Source: G965212025 sp965237985 (GTDB taxonomy: Bacteria; Pseudomonadota; Gammaproteobacteria; Poriferisulfidales; Oxydemutatoraceae). From it: a DNA stretch of 64,000 bases. Of this stretch, positions 46,042 through 55,232 are shown in pieces; the first letter of the stretch is position 1; every line of letters begins with the position of its first letter. The notes below the pieces were generated by a model, which did not search any database, was not told the DNA's origin, and was given only the letters and a program-made list of their open reading frames with translations. Location of the stretch: contig OZ250161.1 of NCBI GenBank assembly GCA_965237985.1, positions 1,936,501-2,000,500 on the forward strand, in the 5' to 3' direction. The position numbers and the translations under genes were made by a program.

Positions 46042-47619
46042 GTGAACAGTTTGGACGAGGAGGTTTCCAGCCGGGTTTTAATTCTGGATTTCGGTTCGCA
46101 GTACACCCAGTTGATAGCGCGACGGGTGCGCGAATTGTCTGTTTATTGTGAAATCCATCCCTGGTCGGTGAAAAGCGATTTTGTGACAGATTTTTCACCG
46201 TCCTGCATTATTCTCTCGGGTGGTCCGGAAACAGCCGGTTGTCAACGTTCTCCGCAAGTGGCCTTGGATATTTTTGCGCTCGGCATTCCCATGCTGGGGA
46301 TTTGTTACGGCATGCAAACCATGGCCTCGCAATTGGGTGGGCGCGTTGAAGCATCAGGGAAACGGGAGTTTGGGCATGCTCGGATAACCGCATCCATGGA
46401 CGATCCACTCTTCGCTGAAACACGCGCCGGGGAAAAAGAAATGGTGGAACTGGATGTCTGGATGTCGCATGGCGACCAGGTTTTGGAATTGCCAAATGGT
46501 TTTGAATGCCTTGCGAAAAGCAAGGATTCCGGTATGGCGGCGATCGTCAAGAAAGACCAGAACTTATACGGCTTACAGTTTCATCCTGAAGTTGAGAACA
46601 CGCAGTGCGGTAAAAAAATACTGGAAAATTTTGTGGTTCGGATCTCGGGTGCGGCACGTGAATGGCGGACTGAAAAGTTTTTGCATCGTGCTGTTGAAAA
46701 AATTCGCACCACGGTAGGAAAAGATGAAGTAATTTTGGGGCTGTCTGGGGGTGTGGATTCTTCTGTGGCGGCGGCTTTGATACATCGTGCCATTGCCGGG
46801 CAGTTGCATTGCGTGTTTGTGGATAACGGTTTGCTGAGGTATGGAGAAGCGCAGCAGATTCAAGAAACCTTCGCAACCAGCCTGGCGATGAGCTTGCATT
46901 ATGTGGATGCACGTCAACGCTTTCTTGAGGCGCTGACCGGAGTGGAAGGACCAGAAGAAAAGCGGAAAATCATTGGCAATCTTTTTATCAAAGTGTTTGA
47001 GGAGAAGGCCAGGCAGCTTGGTAATATACAGTGGCTGGCACAGGGAACCATTTATCCCGATGTTGTGGAATCAGCAAAAACCGGGTCCGGTGCGACTCGG
47101 TTGATCAAGTCGCATCACAACGTCGGCGGCCTTCCTGAAAAAATGCGTTTGAAGCTGTTGGAGCCCCTGTCATCCTTTTTCAAAGACGAGGTTCGGGAAA
47201 TTGGCTGCAAACTAGGTTTGCCCGACAGTCTAGTGTATCGCCACCCCTTTCCCGGCCCCGGACTGGCAGTCAGGATCATGGGGACAATTACCGAGGATAA
47301 ACTCGAGCGACTGCGTCAGGCAGACCACATTTTCATCGAGGCGCTGAAAAATGCGGGATTGTACAGGCAGGTTGCTCAGGCTTTCGTGGTGCTGTTGCCT
47401 GTCAAGTCAGTTGCCGTTATGGGTGATGACAGGTATTACGGGAACGTGTTGGTTTTGCGTGCTGTGGAAAGCGTTGATTTTATGACGGCACGCTGGGCAC
47501 GTCTGCCACTGGACTTTCTTGCCGAAGTGGCAGGAAAAATAGTCAATGAAGTCAGGGGTGTGTCCCGCGTGTGTTATGACCTGGGAAACAAGCCGCCGGC
47601 GACCGTGGAATGGGAGTAG
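46042..47619 (+). CDS. guaA: GMP synthase (glutamine-hydrolysing)
   Basis: GuaA aminates XMP to GMP. The 525-residue protein begins at GTG 46042. The glutaminase domain has ILDFGSQYTQLIARRVRE, nucleophile Cys88 in LGICYGMQTMASQLGG, and FHPEVENTQCG. The synthetase PP-loop is LGLSGGVDSSVAAALIHRAI; the C-terminal dimer domain contains HHNVGGLPEKM, RHPFPGPGLAVRI and the closing CYDLGNKPPATVEWE. All standard. Confidence 0.97.
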   Translation: MNSLDEEVSSRVLILDFGSQYTQLIARRVRELSVYCEIHPWSVKSDFVTDFSPSCIILSGGPETAGCQRSPQVALDIFALGIPMLGICYGMQTMASQLGGRVEASGKREFGHARITASMDDPLFAETRAGEKEMVELDVWMSHGDQVLELPNGFECLAKSKDSGMAAIVKKDQNLYGLQFHPEVENTQCGKKILENFVVRISGAAREWRTEKFLHRAVEKIRTTVGKDEVILGLSGGVDSSVAAALIHRAIAGQLHCVFVDNGLLRYGEAQQIQETFATSLAMSLHYVDARQRFLEALTGVEGPEEKRKIIGNLFIKVFEEKARQLGNIQWLAQGTIYPDVVESAKTGSGATRLIKSHHNVGGLPEKMRLKLLEPLSSFFKDEVREIGCKLGLPDSLVYRHPFPGPGLAVRIMGTITEDKLERLRQADHIFIEALKNAGLYRQVAQAFVVLLPVKSVAVMGDDRYYGNVLVLRAVESVDFMTARWARLPLDFLAEVAGKIVNEVRGVSRVCYDLGNKPPATVEWE

Positions 47620-47949
47620 TGAGGATGTTGGAGGATGGAAAATCTACGCTGTTCATGAGCGTTTTGGTGGTGTGCGTCAAGAATGTCATCGCCGCTCCAC
47701 TTTCTGGAAGTGGTGGCGGAATCGTGTCACGACAGAAATGTGCAGAGTTGATATGCTGACTGAGACTTCGCTCAGTACAGGTTCACATCATCAGTAATCA
47801 AAAATGACCTCGCTGCTCGGGGGTGTGAACGAGGCAGCAGACGTTCAAGTGTTTTGTCAAAAAAATCATGGGCCTGTACGTCGTTAAATTTTGCCGTCAT
47901 GTTCAGACGAAATGAAAAAGCAGCCCGTGGGAAAATGCCAGCAGGGATT
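47620..47949. other. Intergenic after guaA
   Basis: About 330 bases with no recognised gene. It leads into the decayed methyltransferase, so it may hold that gene's lost 5' part. Confidence 0.35.
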
Positions 47950-48540
47950 CTGCTGCTTATGTTGAACAGCCCCTTTCAAAAGTGTTGGTATTTCAAAATG
48001 TTCATCTGTTTGCCCCCCATGCGATTCAACAACTGTCGGCTGTAGAAAACGGTGTTTGTTTGGAATTTGGCGTTTATAGAGGGTTTTTTGTAAACCATTT
48101 TTCCAATAGTCCTCTACAGGAATATTGTTCTGGGTCTGACTGTTTTTATGGCCTTGTGGAAGACTGGGCCGGGCATCATTCCGGGAAAGGTGGTTTTAAT
48201 AATGACGGGGCGTTGCTGAGTGCAAATCCGCATGCAACCCTTGTAACAAGGCGGGTTCGATAAAACTCTCCCGATCTTTGTTGGCGAGCAGTTATATGAT
48301 GCGAATTCGACTTTTTACATATTGATTCGGATACCTGTAATGCAACAGCCATTGTTCTCCGTGAAGTAGAGAGCTTTTGCAAAGCCGGGTCTGTGCATCA
48401 TCTTTGATGAATATATTGGTTATCCAAATTGGAAAAATAGAGGGTTTCTGGCCTGGCAAGAGTTTTGTGGGGTGCACGATGTCAAGCATCGATATAGAGG
48501 ATTTTGCACGAACCAGCCGTTTATTTAAATTATTTGGGAA
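47950..48540 (+). pseudogene. TylF/MycF-like SAM methyltransferase, decayed
   Basis: Pieces of a class I methyltransferase appear in shifting frames: VENGVCLEFGVYRGFFVNHF (SAM motif region, about 48040-48100), FYGLVEDWAGHHSGKGGFNN, then HIDSDTCNATAIVLREVESF, and after another shift IFDEYIGYPNWKNRGFLAWQ, EFCGVHDVKHRY. This order is that of TylF/macrocin O-methyltransferase-like proteins, often found in glycan or nonribosomal peptide loci. Several frameshifts and stops make it inactive. Coordinates are approximate. Confidence 0.7.
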
Positions 48541-48787
48541 CAACTGGCCATGAGTTCAGTAGACACGATGTGCAAGCAACAAATAGGCAAGGTGTTGAAA
48601 TCGAATATGAAGGTGAAGGGTCGGTAATTATTTGCGCAGGTGCTTGTTTAAGAGATTTATGCAGTCGCTGCACGCAAAACAATCAGGCGGTCGTTGAACG
48701 GGAGTGATTTCCAGAAAAAAGAGCGGCGGAAAGGAAACTCTGCTGTTGCTGTTTTTCGTGTTGTAGGCTCTATTCGAGGCGGGTAGT
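48541..48787. other. Intergenic, nothing recognised
   Basis: About 250 bases between the methyltransferase remnant and the convergent end of sctU. A 67-codon frame from 48504 has no family features. Confidence 0.35.
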
Positions 48788-49849
48788 TCAAGCGCTGGAT
48801 TTGTCAAGGTCTCGTACGATGCGCAAAATTTCGGCTACTGGTTCAAGCAGGTTCCTGGGAATATAGTTGTATTGTTCGACTTGTGTCATTAAATCCCTGG
48901 CAAGCGGCACGTTCTGCATTATTGGTATTCCTTCTTGTTGCGCAATTTCTATGATGCGCTTTGCTACCGCGTCTTCTCCTTTGATTGTTACAACCGGCAA
49001 AGCAGTGTCTCCTTCCTTGTACAACAGACCCACGGCATAACGGGTCGGGTTGGTGACGATGACGCTGGATCGTTTGACATCATCCGGCATGCGGCTGCTG
49101 AGCAATTCCTGGTGCATGCTGCGGCGTTTTGATTTTATTTCGGGGTTTCCTTCCATTTCCTTGTATTCTCTTTTTACTTCATCCTTTGTCATTTTCAGTT
49201 GTTTGATGTGGTCAAACTTCTGAAAGGCGAAATCGGCGGCGGCAACTGCCGTGAAACCAATTGCCCCACTCACCATTGTACTGTGCAGTGCCGCACCGGT
49301 GACTGGCAAAACGCAACTCACGCCACAAAACGGGACAGAAAGAATGGCGGGAAGAGCCAGGTAAATCACTGCTGATATCAGCCCCCCGAGAAACCCTATT
49401 TTGACAATGGATTTTATGGTTTCAAACAGATTTTTCCGGGAAAAAATCTGTTTTAGACGTGACGCCGGGTTCAGTTTCTTCAAATCAGGCTTGATGGATT
49501 CAGCGGACATCAGCCCGCCAATTTGAATGTAGTTGGCGAAAATCGCTACGACAATTACGATTAGCAGAACTGGAATGACGAGTTTTAAACTTAAAACGAA
49601 AATCGCGTGTCCAGTGTCTCTCAAGGCATTCTGGAAATCCAGTTCGTAGTAATTTGGCGGTATCAAAATCATTTCTTGAAACGTTTTGATATATCGTTCG
49701 CTGTTAAGCCAGAAATAGGTGTACAGCGACACCACCAATGCTGTGCTTACCAGGTCTTTGCTTTTGGCAACTTGCCCTTTTTTCCGGGCGTCCCTGATCT
49801 TTTTCTGCGTTGGTTGTTCGGTTTTTTCGCCGCTGCTGCCTTCACTCAC
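48788..49849 (-). CDS. sctU: T3SS export apparatus switch protein SctU
   Basis: SctU is the inner-membrane export-gate protein whose cytoplasmic domain switches substrate class. The 353-residue protein begins SEGSSGEKTEQPTQKKIRDA, has four membrane segments (about 30-50, 80-108, 140-165, 180-205), and a cytoplasmic tail with MTKDEVKREYKEMEGNPEIK. The autocleavage site reads VTNPTRYAVGLLY, with Arg where most homologues have His after NPT. It overlaps sctT by four bases and ends the sctN-to-sctU string. Confidence 0.95.
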   Translation of the reverse strand: MSEGSSGEKTEQPTQKKIRDARKKGQVAKSKDLVSTALVVSLYTYFWLNSERYIKTFQEMILIPPNYYELDFQNALRDTGHAIFVLSLKLVIPVLLIVIVVAIFANYIQIGGLMSAESIKPDLKKLNPASRLKQIFSRKNLFETIKSIVKIGFLGGLISAVIYLALPAILSVPFCGVSCVLPVTGAALHSTMVSGAIGFTAVAAADFAFQKFDHIKQLKMTKDEVKREYKEMEGNPEIKSKRRSMHQELLSSRMPDDVKRSSVIVTNPTRYAVGLLYKEGDTALPVVTIKGEDAVAKRIIEIAQQEGIPIMQNVPLARDLMTQVEQYNYIPRNLLEPVAEILRIVRDLDKSSA

Positions 49850-50637
49850 GACAAAAGTTCACCCAGTGAAAGAAAATTACTCAAAATAGTCGATTCGAAA
49901 TAATCTTTAAAGATGTCCATAAGCACGCCGAACATGATGATTAAAACCAGTATGGCAACCGCGCTTTTTATGGGCATAGCAAGAAAAAAAATGTTCAACT
50001 GAGGAGAAAATCGTCCAATCAGACCCAGTCCAAACTCGACAATGAACATGGTGATTATCGCCGGACCAGCAAGATAGACTGCGGTTTTCACCAACGAGTC
50101 CATGTGCATGAGAAAAAAAGCAGAATTCTCCAGCCTTATGTTCGGTGTAAATTCATGTACCGGCCAGTATACGTAACTGCCATAAAGGCCGCTGAGAAAC
50201 AGGGGAAAAATCCCGCCGATGAAGAAAAGAGCTATCGCGGACTGTAACATCAGCTGGCCCATAGGCGATACCTGCTCGCCGAGCAAGGGGTCAAAAGACT
50301 CGGCAATGGTGGCTCCCCGCTGGTTGTCGATGAATACACCTACAGATGAAATCGCCCAGAATATGATATTTGTCAGAAAACCGATGGCAATCCCGATAAA
50401 AATTTCCTTGAAAGTAATGAAGAGAAGTTCGGCATAACCCAGAGTCTGAGGAAAGTCGCTTTCAACGACAGGAAAAATAAAAAGCGCCAAGCTTAATGTG
50501 ATGCTGTTGCGCACCATTTGGCCGCCCAGCAATTCTTTGTTCATAAAGCTTACGATCGTGAATGCCGCCATCATGCGGGGCAGGATCATGGAGAATGTCA
50601 CGACTACCCGTCCGAATTCCGAAATGAGTTCTTCCAA
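49846..50637 (-). CDS. sctT: T3SS export apparatus protein SctT
   Basis: SctT (YscT/SpaR/FliR type) is part of the export gate in the inner membrane. The 263-residue protein has about six hydrophobic segments, starting near FSMILPRMMAAFTIVSFM, then ELLFITFKEIFIGIAIGFLT, NIIFWAISSVGVFIDNQRGA with the conserved D-x-QRG region, and FLAMPIKSAVAILVLIIMFG. It starts ATG 50637 and is separated from sctS by 185 bases without a gene. Confidence 0.95.
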   Translation of the reverse strand: MEELISEFGRVVVTFSMILPRMMAAFTIVSFMNKELLGGQMVRNSITLSLALFIFPVVESDFPQTLGYAELLFITFKEIFIGIAIGFLTNIIFWAISSVGVFIDNQRGATIAESFDPLLGEQVSPMGQLMLQSAIALFFIGGIFPLFLSGLYGSYVYWPVHEFTPNIRLENSAFFLMHMDSLVKTAVYLAGPAIITMFIVEFGLGLIGRFSPQLNIFFLAMPIKSAVAILVLIIMFGVLMDIFKDYFESTILSNFLSLGELLS

Positions 50638-50822
50638 GTTACCTCTGTGTCGTGCTGGATTCGGTGTCGTGAATGCAGATGTCTTTTTTCAGGGGGGAAA
50701 GAAAACCCCTGATCCATATTCCGCCTGGATCCCGTGCACTGCTGTCAAAACACCCCCGCGCAATCGTTTTTAATTGGCGGAAGTTTGCGCTTTCAGGTTG
50801 ATCAAAAATTCAGTGGTCGGGA

Positions 50823-51095
50823 CTAATGACCTTCGCTTATTCTGTCAAAAACAAAAACGGAATATTGGAAGATTTCTTCGCCCAGCCAGCCGCCGGTTGC
50901 AAAAATGGTCAGAATGACCGCAATCAATTTTATTGCGAAAGCCAAGGTTTGCTCCTGGATTTGCGTGAGGGCCTGGAACAGGCTGACCACCGTACCAACG
51001 ACAGAGGCAACGATTATTGGAGGCAGGGACAATAACAGCACCAGCAAAAGTGCTTCACGGGTGAGGGAGACGATATTGAAGGCGCTAGAACTCAT
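50823..51095 (-). CDS. sctS: T3SS export apparatus protein SctS
   Basis: This 90-residue SctS (YscS/FliQ type) has two membrane helices: ALLLVLLLSLPPIIVASVVG and FAIKLIAVILTIFATGGWLG, separated by VVSLFQALTQIQEQTL, the classic FliQ loop. Its ATG overlaps the sctQ stop (ATGA), leaving no room for sctR, which normally stands between sctQ and sctS. Confidence 0.95.
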   Translation of the reverse strand: MSSSAFNIVSLTREALLLVLLLSLPPIIVASVVGTVVSLFQALTQIQEQTLAFAIKLIAVILTIFATGGWLGEEIFQYSVFVFDRISEGH

Positions 51096-52180
51096 GAGGG
51101 GGTGGAAACAGCTTGTGTCTCTGCTTGTTCTTTGCCCTGGCTCTCGTTTCGGTCCTCTTCCTGGGAAGCGAAAAGCATGGGCAGGCCTTCGTTGATGGCA
51201 AATAACCGTGCTGCAGACTGGCCGGAAATGGTCACCAGCTCACATTTTGCGATAACTGTACTGCCCACTCTGACCAGTAAATTCTCACTTGTTGCCGGTG
51301 CTCCGGTAATGACCCGGCCCGGCTGCAATTGTGAAAGTGCTTTGGCATAAAACGTTTTTTCCGGAAGTTCGAGGTGTAACCGGAAAAGCAGTTCTGCGGG
51401 TGCGACGGCATCTTTTCCGTTTGTCTGTGTATCGTTGTTCTCGCCAAGTTGCTTCCCCAACACCAGCCTGTTTTTTTCTACAAAAGCTTCAAAAGCAGTT
51501 TCTCCACCCATGGTGAGTTCGAAACAGCCACTTTCAAAGCCATGCCAATCCAAGAAGATAATGTCGCCTGTTTCCAGTGATTGCAGTTCGTCTGCACTGA
51601 GTTGCGCGCCGGCCACACGGATCCGTATCGGAACGGGCACGTCGGGAATGTCTGTGCTTGGATGGGGGGCAAGAAATCCGCACCAGTTCAGCAGTTTCGG
51701 CAAAGCTTTTTCGGCAAACACTATTTCGCCACCTAGTCCTTCATTTTCAGTACTGAACCCCATGCGCAAACCGGATCCAACCGGTGTCTCTCCAAGGCTC
51801 AGGTCGCTGAACTCAATCGACTCGCCGGTTTTTGTAAAGAAAGTATCAAGAGCAGGCTGCACAGTCGCTTCGAATACTCCGAGTCTCAACTCTTTTGGCA
51901 ATTCAGAAAAATCCGCAAATGAAAACCAATTGCCAAGCAAGATGCTTAAAAAACCTTGGTCGCAAGACAGGGAAAATTGGGTGCCGGCTACCGTTCCTTC
52001 GGCATGGATCGTTCGTTCGGCCAGTCTGTTTTCTGGTGATAAATTGATTTCAAGGTTCCCCGTAATAGTGGTGATGCCAAGCTTCAGGCTTCGTGTGGCA
52101 AGCAGATTTCGAAACCTGCTTTCTTCGGCTCCAATTTCAGGATATACATATTCTTCGGCTGTGTTGGCAAACTCAATCAC
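51092..52180 (-). CDS. sctQ: T3SS cytoplasmic sorting platform protein SctQ
   Basis: SctQ (YscQ/SpaO) builds the cytoplasmic pods of the sorting platform. Starting at GTG 52180 gives 362 residues and an eight-base overlap with the sctP stop (GTGATTGA), with a site aggacga upstream; a longer frame to 52279 overlaps sctP by 107 bases and is less likely. The C-terminal SPOA domain is clear: LLVRVGSTVIAKCELVTISG QSAARL. A middle SPOA-like region (IRIRVAGAQLSADELQSLET then GDIIFLDW) is also seen. An internal start for the short SctQ-C product is possible. Confidence 0.88.
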   Translation of the reverse strand: MIEFANTAEEYVYPEIGAEESRFRNLLATRSLKLGITTITGNLEINLSPENRLAERTIHAEGTVAGTQFSLSCDQGFLSILLGNWFSFADFSELPKELRLGVFEATVQPALDTFFTKTGESIEFSDLSLGETPVGSGLRMGFSTENEGLGGEIVFAEKALPKLLNWCGFLAPHPSTDIPDVPVPIRIRVAGAQLSADELQSLETGDIIFLDWHGFESGCFELTMGGETAFEAFVEKNRLVLGKQLGENNDTQTNGKDAVAPAELLFRLHLELPEKTFYAKALSQLQPGRVITGAPATSENLLVRVGSTVIAKCELVTISGQSAARLFAINEGLPMLFASQEEDRNESQGKEQAETQAVSTPS

Positions 52181-52988
52181 TTTGATATTCGTCCTGGATA
52201 TAGCGGCGTTGCCGTGACCTGCCCTGGTTGTTGTCTTGCTGTTGCTGACTTTTTGCGTCGCCCACGGAAACATGAACATCCAGCCTGAGATTTTGGGAAA
52301 GCGTTTGTTTCATGATTCCCTGTTGCTGAGACAACAGATTGCCGGCATCGGCGGTCTCTGTAAAAAACGACACGTTGAGTTCATTTCCATCCCTGGTGAT
52401 CCTGACTTCCGTACCCTTCATAATGCCATTATCAAGAGTGATTCTGACTTCCGGGGTTTTTGCTGCGTCATCCGGTGCTGACACCAGTATGCGGCTGACG
52501 ATTTTTTCAGTGAGTTCATGGAGTTTGGCGGGGCTGGTCACGGGATGTGTTTCAGTTACCGGGTTTCCGCCCGGCAATTTTGCTAAGCTTGGTGCGCCGG
52601 CTGCCAGCAACCCGGGATTCAGGCGGGGGTCGCCATCAAGCCGGCCTTGTTTTTTTTCTGCTTTTTTGTGCGCTCCACCCAAAGCTTTAGAAGGATGTTG
52701 GCGTTTCTCAAGCAAATCTTCCTGTTCACTGTGGTCCGTCGTTTTCTCCTGCGTTTTTGTGGCATTTGCCTGTACCCCTTTTTGAGGCACTACTTCCTGC
52801 ATACCACTCTTCTGGGCAATCTCAGAGCCTTCTTCCGGGTTTTCGTTCGTCTCGTTTTCGTTGCCTTTGTTCAGCAACTCTTCGAAACGGTCCCTTTCGC
52901 TACGCGGTGCGGTTTGCTCGGGCGGCTGATATCTATTCTCATCATTTATGTTTCTGGATATTTCCTGCGGGTTAATCTGAATTTTCAT
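52173..52988 (-). CDS. sctP: T3SS needle-length regulator SctP
   Basis: SctP (YscP/FliK type) sets needle length and triggers the substrate switch at SctU. From ATG 52988, with a strong site ggtggaggaa, it is 271 residues. The N-terminal 150 residues are Gln/Glu/Lys/Pro-rich and probably extended. The C-terminal part VRITLDNGIMKGTEVRITRD, GNELNVSFFTETADAGNLLS fits the FliK C-terminal (T3S4) fold. Assignment also rests on its place between sctO and sctQ. Confidence 0.8.
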   Translation of the reverse strand: MKIQINPQEISRNINDENRYQPPEQTAPRSERDRFEELLNKGNENETNENPEEGSEIAQKSGMQEVVPQKGVQANATKTQEKTTDHSEQEDLLEKRQHPSKALGGAHKKAEKKQGRLDGDPRLNPGLLAAGAPSLAKLPGGNPVTETHPVTSPAKLHELTEKIVSRILVSAPDDAAKTPEVRITLDNGIMKGTEVRITRDGNELNVSFFTETADAGNLLSQQQGIMKQTLSQNLRLDVHVSVGDAKSQQQQDNNQGRSRQRRYIQDEYQSD

Positions 52989-53469
52989 TTTGGTTTTCCT
53001 CCACCATCTGCAAAGGGGGTTTAACACTGAATTCCTCTAATTCGAGGTCCTCCTGGCGTTGCTTTTCGCGAGTTTCCGCTATATTCAACACACGGATTGT
53101 TTCTTCGTATTTCTGAACTTTTTGTTCGGCCTTCTTTCTTTTTATTTGTGCTGTGGCAAGCTCTTCGCGGGCTTTTTTTACCGCTATTTCTGCATCTGCA
53201 ACCGCTTTTTTCAAAAGGTTGTTTTTGGCGTGCAGGTCTGCGATTTCCATACGCATATCGGTGAGTTTCGTCAGAGAAGTGTCTTTCCCTTTGACCTCAT
53301 CAAACAAACGGTCTTCTTCCACCACGCGCCAGACCTGATACTCGCTCAGGGTTTTTTTCCCTTCTTCTGCCGTGCACAAATCTTTTCTCAGTCTGGCGTG
53401 GGCCTTGCTGACATGCAGTTGCGCGTTGTCGCGACGTAGTTCTTTGATGTACAACAGCTGGCTCAGCAT
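52972..53469 (-). CDS. sctO: T3SS stalk protein SctO
   Basis: SctO (YscO/FliJ type) is a coiled-coil stalk that links the ATPase SctN with SctV. The 165-residue protein is almost wholly helical: LLYIKELRRDNAQLHVSKAH, ARLRKDLCTAEEGKKTLSEY, then a long Lys/Glu/Ala coil to residue 140. It starts one base after the sctN stop and overlaps sctP. Identification is by size, coil content and position. Confidence 0.85.
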   Translation of the reverse strand: MLSQLLYIKELRRDNAQLHVSKAHARLRKDLCTAEEGKKTLSEYQVWRVVEEDRLFDEVKGKDTSLTKLTDMRMEIADLHAKNNLLKKAVADAEIAVKKAREELATAQIKRKKAEQKVQKYEETIRVLNIAETREKQRQEDLELEEFSVKPPLQMVEENQNENSD

Positions 53470-53470
53470 A

Positions 53471-54799
53471 TCAGGCTCCGATTTCTTTCATTCTTTGCAC
53501 CGTCGCTTCAAAGTCCACGAACTCATCGGTTCCCTGGCGAAGAAAACTCTCGATCTGATCATGTTTTTGAATGGCCAGGTCCGCCAGGGGGTCCGAACCA
53601 CTTTGGTACTCCCCGATTTTGACCAGGAGTTCGACTTCCTGGTACTTGGCCATTAATTCCCGCAAACGACCGGCGGCCGAAATATGTTCACTGTCTGTCA
53701 CGTTCGGCATCACGCGACTGACACTTTCCAAAACGTCGATGGCTGGATAATGACCGCCTGACGCGAGCTTGCGCGAAAGAATGATGTGTCCGTCCAAAAT
53801 GGAGCGCGTTTCGTCGGCGATGGGTTCGGTCATGTCATCACCTTCGACGAGTACGGTGTAAAAAGCTGTGATGGAACCGCGGTCGGATTGTCCTGCGCGC
53901 TCCATCAGTTTTGGCAGGGTGGCGAAAACCGAAGGCGGAAATCCACGGCGGGTAGGGGGCTCGCCTGCTGCGAGTCCAATTTCACGTAAAGCTCTGGCAA
54001 ACCGTGTGACCGAATCCATCAACAGCAATACTTTCTTGCCCTGATCGCGAAAAAATTCGGCGATCGCAGTTGCGCTGTAAGCGGCTTTTGCCCGTTCGAT
54101 GGATGGTCGGTCCGAAGTTGCCACCACGACCACAGTCCGCTGCATCCCCTGCGGGCCAAGGCTGTGTTCAACAAACTCCCGGACTTCCCGTCCGCGCTCT
54201 CCAATCAGCGCCAGAACAATCACGTCTGCTTGGGCACCTTTGATCAGGGACGAAAGCAGAGTACTTTTCCCCACTCCGGCGGCAGCGAAAATGCCAATGC
54301 GCTGTCCTTCGCCGCAGGTCAGCAACCCATCGATCACCCGGGATTGCATGACAATGGGTTGCGCAATGATTTTTCTGGACATGGGGTTTGGCGGTTCGGC
54401 GTAAATAGGATAGTAATCAGTCGCTTCCTCTTCCGCGATTGTGTCGGAATCCAGCAGGGGCTGGCCCAGACTGTCCAGCACTTTGCCAAGCAAATGGGGG
54501 CCGACTGGAATGCGATGCACCTTGCCGCTTGGGACCACCTCCGTGTTTGTGGAAATGCCGAGCATTTCTCCCATGGGGGTCAGTAAAGCGTACTTTCCGG
54601 ATAATCCAACCACTTCCGCATGCAGTCCCTTTTCTTCGCCGGGATTGCACAAAATGCACAACTCGCCGAGCTTGACATTTGGAACAACCGCACGCACCAA
54701 AGTCCCAATCACTTCCCGGACCCGCCCGCGCATTTCATAAAGCCGCGCTTCTGTTGCCGCGTCTTTCAAAACGTCGGTGATGTAAGAGAGTCCCTCCAT
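53471..54799 (-). CDS. sctN: T3SS ATPase SctN
   Basis: SctN energises unfolding and chaperone release at the export gate. The 442-residue protein has Walker A GIFAAAGVGKSTLLSSLIKG (near 165-184), Walker B VLLLMDSVTRFARALREIG, the catalytic Glu region LIGERGREVREFVE, and the C-terminal KYQEVELLVKIGEYQSG typical of T3SS rather than F1 ATPases. It heads the sctN-O-P-Q-S-T-U string, four bases after the RsbW-like gene. Confidence 0.97.
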   Translation of the reverse strand: MEGLSYITDVLKDAATEARLYEMRGRVREVIGTLVRAVVPNVKLGELCILCNPGEEKGLHAEVVGLSGKYALLTPMGEMLGISTNTEVVPSGKVHRIPVGPHLLGKVLDSLGQPLLDSDTIAEEEATDYYPIYAEPPNPMSRKIIAQPIVMQSRVIDGLLTCGEGQRIGIFAAAGVGKSTLLSSLIKGAQADVIVLALIGERGREVREFVEHSLGPQGMQRTVVVVATSDRPSIERAKAAYSATAIAEFFRDQGKKVLLLMDSVTRFARALREIGLAAGEPPTRRGFPPSVFATLPKLMERAGQSDRGSITAFYTVLVEGDDMTEPIADETRSILDGHIILSRKLASGGHYPAIDVLESVSRVMPNVTDSEHISAAGRLRELMAKYQEVELLVKIGEYQSGSDPLADLAIQKHDQIESFLRQGTDEFVDFEATVQRMKEIGA

Positions 54800-54803
54800 G
54801 TCC

Positions 54804-55232
54804 TTATTTCCTCAGAGATTTCTCCATCAGCAGAATGTTTTTGTTGCCTTCCCGTCGAAAACTGACCTCATTCATCAACTGCTTCGCAAGGTAAATGCCC
54901 AGCTTGCCAGGCGCACGTTCCGCAGGTGGCGCGTGCAAATCTGTCGGTGGTTCAACCTTGGTACTGTCAAAATATGACCCACAACTTTCTATGCGAACGC
55001 GCAGACAATCGTCGACGATATCGAGCCGCAGGTCAGCTGTTTTTGCGCTGGAAGCGCTCTGTTCATGCTGGAACACATTGGCAAGTATTTCGTCAACCGC
55101 AACCTGTATATCACACATTGCGTTGAAAGGAATGTCGAATTGTCTGCAAAACGATTCGACCGCTCGAGGCACCTGTGCCAATCCTACCTGCTGTTGGTTT
55201 CCAGCTGACACAATATGTATCTGCACGCTCAC
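54804..55232 (-). CDS. RsbW/BtrW-like serine kinase (anti-sigma type)
   Basis: This 142-residue HATPase_c protein is of the RsbW group. The N box is VAVDEILANVFQHEQ (about 45-59) and the G1/G2 region GKLGIYLAKQLMNEVSFRR (about 108-126). Such proteins phosphorylate a STAS antagonist and sequester a partner. Here the likely partner is the STAS protein at 61786-62142 and the opposing phosphatase is the next gene upstream, which it overlaps by four bases. In Bordetella the homologous BtrW controls T3SS secretion and expression. Confidence 0.85.
   Translation of the reverse strand: MSVQIHIVSAGNQQQVGLAQVPRAVESFCRQFDIPFNAMCDIQVAVDEILANVFQHEQSASSAKTADLRLDIVDDCLRVRIESCGSYFDSTKVEPPTDLHAPPAERAPGKLGIYLAKQLMNEVSFRREGNKNILLMEKSLRK

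Noticed and set aside
45695..46045. A 116-codon frame with FQV repeats
   Set aside because: It is created by the 9-bp microsatellite; no ribosome site or homology.
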